The notes beneath the pieces are model-generated. The model worked only from the letters and a program-made list of their open reading frames with translations. It was not told where the DNA came from and searched no databases. The translations under genes and the position numbers were made by a program. This document shows, in pieces, positions 60,058 through 64,000 of a stretch of 64,000 nt of DNA (within the stretch, counting starts at the first letter, position 1; every line of letters begins with the position of its first letter). Source of the stretch: CAUPWF01 sp964367905. Lineage in GTDB: Bacteria; Bacillota; Clostridia; Lachnospirales; Lachnospiraceae. The stretch covers positions 62,001 through 126,000 of the forward strand of contig CAYIZP010000002.1 in assembly GCA_964367905.1 (NCBI GenBank), read 5' to 3'.

Positions 60058-60255
60058 ATGAAAACAGGAATCCATCCAGAATATCATCAAGCAAACGTGA
60101 GTTGTAACTGTGGTAATACATTTGTAACAGGTTCTACAAACGAGAATATTCACGTAGAGATTTGTGCAAAATGTCATCCATTCTACACAGGACAACAAAA
60201 AGCAAACCAAGCACGTGGACGTGTTGATAAATTTAACAAGAAATACGGTATGTAA
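60058..60255 (+). CDS. rpmE: 50S ribosomal protein L31, zinc-binding form
   Basis: The 65-residue protein starts MKTGIHPEYHQANVSCNCG and keeps all four zinc cysteines, C-x-C in SCNCGN and C-x2-C in CAKCHPFYTG, so it is the zinc (C+) form rather than the zinc-free YtiA type. ATG 60058 follows AGAGGTG by 6 bases; a longer frame adds ten residues and is rejected. A weak hairpin (60276-60297) lies between it and the next gene. Confidence 0.97.
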   Translation: MKTGIHPEYHQANVSCNCGNTFVTGSTNENIHVEICAKCHPFYTGQQKANQARGRVDKFNKKYGM

Positions 60256-60275
60256 TCATAACCATCAACTAAGGA

Positions 60276-60302
60276 CCTCGTGGCAGCTGTCACGGGGTTT
60301 GT
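60276..60302 (+). terminator. Weak terminator or attenuator after rpmE
   Basis: CCTCGTG (60276-60282) pairs with CACGGGG (60291-60297) with one G-U pair, followed by TTTGTTGT. Confidence 0.5.
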
Positions 60303-60366
60303 TGTATGAGAGGGACTTTTGCTTCCGATTATACAGACGATTTATATAGCAGGAGAACATTAAATT

Positions 60367-61290
60367 ATGAAACCATCAAATGTAGGTGGACAGGCTGTTT
60401 TGGAAGGCGTAATGATGCGTAGTGGTGACCAGTACGCCGTAGCTGTTCGAAAGAAAAATGGAGAAATTGAGATAAAAAAAGAAACATATAAAGGGATATT
60501 TAAATGGGATAAGTTAAAGACAATTCCTTTTGTTCGAGGAGTTTTTAACTTTATTGATTCTATGGTTTTAGGATATAAGAGCCTAAATTTCTCAGCAAGT
60601 TTCTATGAGGATGAGGAAGAAGAGGTAAATAAAGAAGGTAAAAAAAATGGAAATAAAAAAAATAGTGAGAAGATGGATCAACTTATCATGATTTTGATTA
60701 CGATATTGTCATTTGTCTTTGCAATCGGAATTTTTACAATGTTGCCATATTTTATCATTCAGTTCGTGGAACGTTGGGTTCAATCTCATGTTCTTCTATC
60801 TATTATTGAAGGATTTTTGAGGATTTTTATCTTCGTAGCATATATATGGGTTGTGTCGAAAATGGAAGATATCCGCAGAACATATATGTATCATGGAGCA
60901 GAGCATAAATGTATCAATTGTATTGAAAATGGTTTAGAATTGACCGTAGAAAACGTAAGAAATAGTTCAAAAGAACATAAACGATGTGGAACAAGTTTTA
61001 TATTCTTTGTAGTTTTAATCAGTATTGTTTTCCTATTTTTTATACAAACAGATACCGTGTGGTTGAAAATCGCTTCTAGAATCGCGCTTTTACCTGTGAT
61101 TGCTGGTATTTCTTATGAATTGATAAAACTTGCTGGAAGAAGTAATAATCCGATTGTTACTATTTTGAGTAAACCAGGGATGTGGATGCAAGAACTGACA
61201 ACCAAGGAGCCAGACGATGATATGATAGAGGTTGCGATAGCCTCAGTGGAAGCTGTTTTTGATTGGAAGTCATTTATCAAAAGGAGTTAG
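60367..61290 (+). CDS. DUF1385 membrane protein (YqhQ family)
   Basis: The 307-residue protein opens with the family signature VGGQAVLEGVMMRSGDQYAVAVR. A basic, low-complexity stretch (about residues 85-105) precedes TM segments (IMILITILSFVFAIGIFTML and another pair later), with YMYHGAEHKCINCIE between; the histidines and cysteines there suggest metal binding. The function is not established. It lies between rpmE and prmC, a conserved clostridial order, and its stop is only a few bases from the prmC start, with the prmC ribosome site inside its last codons. Confidence 0.92.
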   Translation: MKPSNVGGQAVLEGVMMRSGDQYAVAVRKKNGEIEIKKETYKGIFKWDKLKTIPFVRGVFNFIDSMVLGYKSLNFSASFYEDEEEEVNKEGKKNGNKKNSEKMDQLIMILITILSFVFAIGIFTMLPYFIIQFVERWVQSHVLLSIIEGFLRIFIFVAYIWVVSKMEDIRRTYMYHGAEHKCINCIENGLELTVENVRNSSKEHKRCGTSFIFFVVLISIVFLFFIQTDTVWLKIASRIALLPVIAGISYELIKLAGRSNNPIVTILSKPGMWMQELTTKEPDDDMIEVAIASVEAVFDWKSFIKRS

Positions 61291-61292
61291 TT

Positions 61293-62126
61293 ATGGTATT
61301 GGCAGATGCTTTGAAATACGGAAGAGAAGAGTTAGGTAAAGCAAAGATTGAAGCAGCAGACATCGATGCTTGGTTATTATTGGAATTTGCGACTCATGTG
61401 AACCGAGCTGATTATTTTGGGAATCCCAAGAAAGAGATGACAGAAGAAGAGTGGCAGTATTATCGTCGCACTATTGCACAGAGAAAGAAGAGAATTCCAT
61501 TACAACATATTACAGGAGTTCAAGAATTTATGGGACTTGTGTTTCGGGTGAATGAGAATGTGCTGGTGCCGCGCCAAGATACGGAAGTTCTTGTGGAGTA
61601 TGTGAATACATATGTAGAGCCAGGTATGAACATCTTGGATATGTGTACTGGGTCTGGATGTATTGCAATTAGTTTGAAGAAATTTCATCCATCTTGCTCG
61701 GTGACAGGTGTAGATGTATCACAATCGGCACTAGAGGTTGCACGAGAGAATGGATGTCTTAATGAGGTTGAATGTGAATGGATTCACAGTAATCTATTTG
61801 AGAAAATAACAGAGAAATATGATATCATTGTTTCGAATCCGCCTTATGTTAAGACCTCTGTAATTCAGGAATTAGAAGATGAGGTACGAATTCATGACCC
61901 GATCCTAGCTCTAGATGGTAAAGAGGATGGTTTATGGTTTTATCGTAAAATCATTGAGGAGACATCGGCTCGATTCTTAAGAGCGGGAGGGATGCTTTTT
62001 TTTGAGATTGGTCACGATCAAGGACAGGAAGTATCCGAATATATGCTGAAGTTTGGGTTTTGCAATATAGAAATAAAGAAAGATTTAGCTGGGTTTGACC
62101 GCGTAGTTTATGGGGTGCGAAAGTAA
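61293..62126 (+). CDS. prmC: Release factor glutamine methyltransferase
   Basis: The 277-residue enzyme has an N-terminal helical domain (LADALKYGREEL) and a SAM domain with ILDMCTGSGCIAISL and the active-site VSNPPYVKTS. It methylates the glutamine of the GGQ motif in release factors, including PrfA encoded next. ATG 61293 has AAGGAG 6 bases upstream; the in-frame start at 61263 lies inside the DUF1385 gene and is rejected. The gene stops 56 bases before prfA. Confidence 0.96.
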   Translation: MVLADALKYGREELGKAKIEAADIDAWLLLEFATHVNRADYFGNPKKEMTEEEWQYYRRTIAQRKKRIPLQHITGVQEFMGLVFRVNENVLVPRQDTEVLVEYVNTYVEPGMNILDMCTGSGCIAISLKKFHPSCSVTGVDVSQSALEVARENGCLNEVECEWIHSNLFEKITEKYDIIVSNPPYVKTSVIQELEDEVRIHDPILALDGKEDGLWFYRKIIEETSARFLRAGGMLFFEIGHDQGQEVSEYMLKFGFCNIEIKKDLAGFDRVVYGVRK

Positions 62127-62182
62127 AGAAATAAGATAGAGAAATAAAAGAAGTTTTTTTGGATATAATAATGGAGGTTACT

Positions 62183-63250
62183 ATGTTTGATAAGTTAGAT
62201 GTACTTTTAATACGTTATGAAGAGGTGATGGGAGAGTTACAGGAGCCAGATGTGGTGAATAATCAATCACGTTTTCGTGGACTGATGAAAGAACAAAATG
62301 ATTTGATGCCGATTGTGGATGCATATAAGGAGTACAGAGGCTGTAAGCAAACAGTCGAAGAGAGTTTAGAGATGCTGGAAATCGAATCAGATGATGAAAT
62401 GAAAGAAATGCTGAAAGAGGAGTTAAGTGAGGCAAAGAAGAGAATTGAGGAGCTAGAAGGCGAATTGAAGATTTTACTATTGCCGAAAGACCCGAATGAT
62501 GATAAGAACGTAATCGTAGAAATTCGAGGTGGTGCAGGTGGAGATGAAGCTGCTTTGTTTGCGGCAGAAATCTATCGGATGTACCAACACTATGCGGAGA
62601 GCAACCGTTGGAAGGTAGAGATGATTTCTCTAAATGAAAATGGGATTGGTGGATTCAAAGAATGTGTATTTATGATCAATGGGCAAGGAGCATACTCGAA
62701 ATTAAAATACGAGAGTGGAGTGCATCGGGTTCAACGTGTGCCAGAGACAGAGTCAGGCGGAAGAATCCACACATCCACAATTACTGTGGCAATTATGCCA
62801 GAGGCAGAGGAAGTAGATGTTGAGTTAGATATGAATGATTGCAAGTTTGATGTATTCCGTGCATCAGGAAATGGTGGACAGTGTGTAAATACAACAGACT
62901 CTGCGGTAAGACTTACTCATATTCCAACTGGAATTGTGATATCATGTCAGGATGAAAAATCTCAGTTAAAGAACAAAGATAAGGCGTTACGTGTGCTTAG
63001 AGCGAGATTATATGAATTAGAGTGTGCAAAACAACACGATGCAGAAGCAGAAGCAAGAAGAAGTCAAGTTGGAACAGGTGATCGATCTGAGAAGATTCGA
63101 ACATATAATTTCCCACAAGGTCGTGTGACAGATCATAGAATCAAGTTGACATTACACAAATTGGATTCTATAATGAATGGAGATATAACTGAAGTTATCG
63201 ATAGCCTAATTGCAGCAGATCAAGCTGCAAAATTAGCTAAGATGGCTTAA
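62183..63250 (+). CDS. prfA: Peptide chain release factor 1
   Basis: The 355-residue factor has the catalytic GGQ in ASGNGGQCVNTTDS and the stop-codon reading tripeptide of the RF1 type, PET in RVPETESGG, so it reads UAA and UAG. REKIRTYNFPQGRVTDHR-like sequence (SEKIRTYNFPQGR) is present near the end. GGAGG lies 5 bases before ATG 62183, which decides against the longer frame from 62159. It is the substrate of the prmC product. Confidence 0.97.
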   Translation: MFDKLDVLLIRYEEVMGELQEPDVVNNQSRFRGLMKEQNDLMPIVDAYKEYRGCKQTVEESLEMLEIESDDEMKEMLKEELSEAKKRIEELEGELKILLLPKDPNDDKNVIVEIRGGAGGDEAALFAAEIYRMYQHYAESNRWKVEMISLNENGIGGFKECVFMINGQGAYSKLKYESGVHRVQRVPETESGGRIHTSTITVAIMPEAEEVDVELDMNDCKFDVFRASGNGGQCVNTTDSAVRLTHIPTGIVISCQDEKSQLKNKDKALRVLRARLYELECAKQHDAEAEARRSQVGTGDRSEKIRTYNFPQGRVTDHRIKLTLHKLDSIMNGDITEVIDSLIAADQAAKLAKMA

Positions 63251-63313
63251 GATAATTACAAGAGCAATAAGCAATGTAACTGAAGACGAATTGAAGATAT
63301 GGAGGTATGTGCT

Positions 63314-63847
63314 ATGAGCTTAGAAGGAACAAAGACAAAAATGAATTTACTTGCTGCATTTGCTGGAGAATCACAAGCACGCAACAAGTACACGTATTTC
63401 GCATCCGTTGCAAAGAAGGAAGGTTACCAACAGATTGCTGCAATATTTGAAGACACAGCAAGCAATGAAAAAGAACATGCAAAGATGTGGTTTAAGGAAT
63501 TACAAGGGATTGGAACCACAGAAGAAAATCTCAAGTCGGCTGCTCAAGGAGAAAACTATGAGTGGGTAGACATGTATGCAGGTTTCGCAAGAGATGCAGA
63601 AGAAGAGGGATTTACAGAACTGGCAAAGAAGTTCAGAGAAGTTGCCGCGATTGAGAAGGAACATGAAGAGCGATATCTGGCATTGCTTAAGAATATGGAA
63701 GATGGAACGGTATTTGCTAAGAGTGAAGAGGTTGTGTGGGAATGTCGCAATTGTGGACATCTGCATACGGGAAAAGAAGCAGTGAAAATTTGTCCGGTTT
63801 GCGCACATCCGCAGAGTTATTTTGAAGTAAGAAAAGAGAATTATTAG
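63314..63847 (+). CDS. rbr: Rubrerythrin
   Basis: The 177-residue protein has a ferritin-like di-iron domain with FAGESQARNKYTYFA, SNEKEHAKMWF and AIEKEHEERYLALL supplying the glutamate and histidine ligands. A C-terminal rubredoxin-type iron site follows in ECRNCGHLHTG and KICPVCAHPQSYF. It reduces hydrogen peroxide in anaerobes and supports an anaerobic lifestyle. ATG 63314 follows GGAGGT by 7 bases. A GGGGACGGGGG-type repeat lies past the stop. Confidence 0.96.
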   Translation: MSLEGTKTKMNLLAAFAGESQARNKYTYFASVAKKEGYQQIAAIFEDTASNEKEHAKMWFKELQGIGTTEENLKSAAQGENYEWVDMYAGFARDAEEEGFTELAKKFREVAAIEKEHEERYLALLKNMEDGTVFAKSEEVVWECRNCGHLHTGKEAVKICPVCAHPQSYFEVRKENY

Positions 63848-63853
63848 ATGTTA

Positions 63854-63891
63854 GGGGACGGGGGAAAATGTTCCATTTACCCCCGTCCCTA
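63854..63891. repeat. GGGGACGGGGG inverted repeat, copy 3
   Basis: GGGACGGGGG (63855-63864) pairs perfectly with CCCCCGTCCC (63880-63889) around a 15-base loop. It is the same family as 1441-1487 and 50558-50604 and again lies just past a stop codon. There is no T-run. Confidence 0.75.
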
Positions 63892-63913
63892 GTTAGCGAA
63901 GGGAGAAAATAAA

Positions 63914-64000
63914 GTGCAGTACAATTTTGAATTTCAATCACCAAAATTAGAAGATAAAGACATGATTGTCAAGCATTTTAAGGAAAATTGTAGTCGTAGT
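63914..64000 (+). CDS. DUF2156-like protein, N-terminal fragment (partial)
   Basis: GTG 63914 has GGGAG 8 bases upstream, and the frame stays open to the window edge, giving 29 residues: FEFQSPKLEDKDMIVKHF then KENCSRS. The pattern resembles the start of DUF2156/GNAT-like proteins related to phosphatidylglycerol lysyltransferases. This is too short for a firm call. Confidence 0.45.
   Translation, partial: MQYNFEFQSPKLEDKDMIVKHFKENCSRS

Noticed and set aside
1..64000. Mobile element, toxin-antitoxin or phage-defence cluster
   Set aside because: No transposase, integrase, restriction, toxin or phage gene was recognised; all gene runs are conserved core neighbourhoods, so no new defence-type system is claimed.

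Overview
The window reads as a stretch of low-GC Firmicutes chromosome, most likely Clostridia of the Lachnospiraceae type. The reasons are AT-rich sequence, strong AGGAGG ribosome sites, several TTG starts, sigma-A promoters with 17-base spacers, and gene neighbourhoods typical of that group: dnaG-rpoD-trmK-nif3, rpsB-tsf, rho-rpmE-DUF1385-prmC-prfA, lepA-hemW, and DUF4364 beside rarA. I assign about 60 protein genes, two of them cut by the window edges. I see no rRNA, tRNA, insertion sequence, prophage or CRISPR array. Nearly all of it is core genome.

Layout. 1-7 kb: end of homoserine dehydrogenase, an ApgM-family enzyme that may be the homoserine kinase, a two-domain polyphosphate kinase 2, holA, lepA and hemW. 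7-11 kb: purC, purF, purB, then a cluster of hairpin repeats. 11-17.7 kb: a TGS-uridine-kinase-like protein, a KdgK-like sugar kinase, a Gfo/Idh oxidoreductase lacking the usual EKP lysine, ilvN-ilvC, and an exported MsrA. 17.7-20.5 kb: a chemoreceptor (minus strand) and a small unknown membrane protein. 20.5-26.2 kb: argG divergent from argC-GNAT-argJ-argB, with ArgR-type boxes between, then a small DMT transporter. 26.3-33.5 kb: comEA, comEC, dnaG, rpoD, trmK, nif3. 33.5-39.3 kb, minus strand: aroC, potA, potB, a potC-potD fusion and rluD. 39.5-46.1 kb: L,D-transpeptidase, tgt, yajC, DUF1653-MazG, AI-2E family protein, NlpC/P60 hydrolase. 46.2-55 kb: OFA-type MFS protein (minus), lrgAB, rpsB-tsf, an S1-domain protein, CBS-type pyrophosphatase, flavin reductase, MATE transporter (minus). 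55-64 kb: polysaccharide deacetylase, tcdA, rarA, DUF4364 (minus), rho, rpmE, DUF1385, prmC, prfA, rubrerythrin, and the start of a DUF2156-like gene.

The genes serve translation and its quality control (lepA, rpsB, tsf, rpmE, prmC, prfA, tgt, trmK, tcdA, rluD), replication and transcription (holA, dnaG, rarA, rpoD, rho), amino-acid and purine synthesis, envelope remodelling, polyamine import and DNA uptake.

I found no clearly new multi-gene system. The least explained material is non-coding: at least four families of dispersed palindromic repeats, one with substitutions that keep RNA pairing through G-U wobble; a structured rpsB leader; and a terminator-like hairpin whose right arm contains a start codon. 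The protein oddities worth testing are the GNAT gene inside the arginine cluster, the ETP variant oxidoreductase, the DUF1653-MazG fusion and the 144-residue unknown protein.
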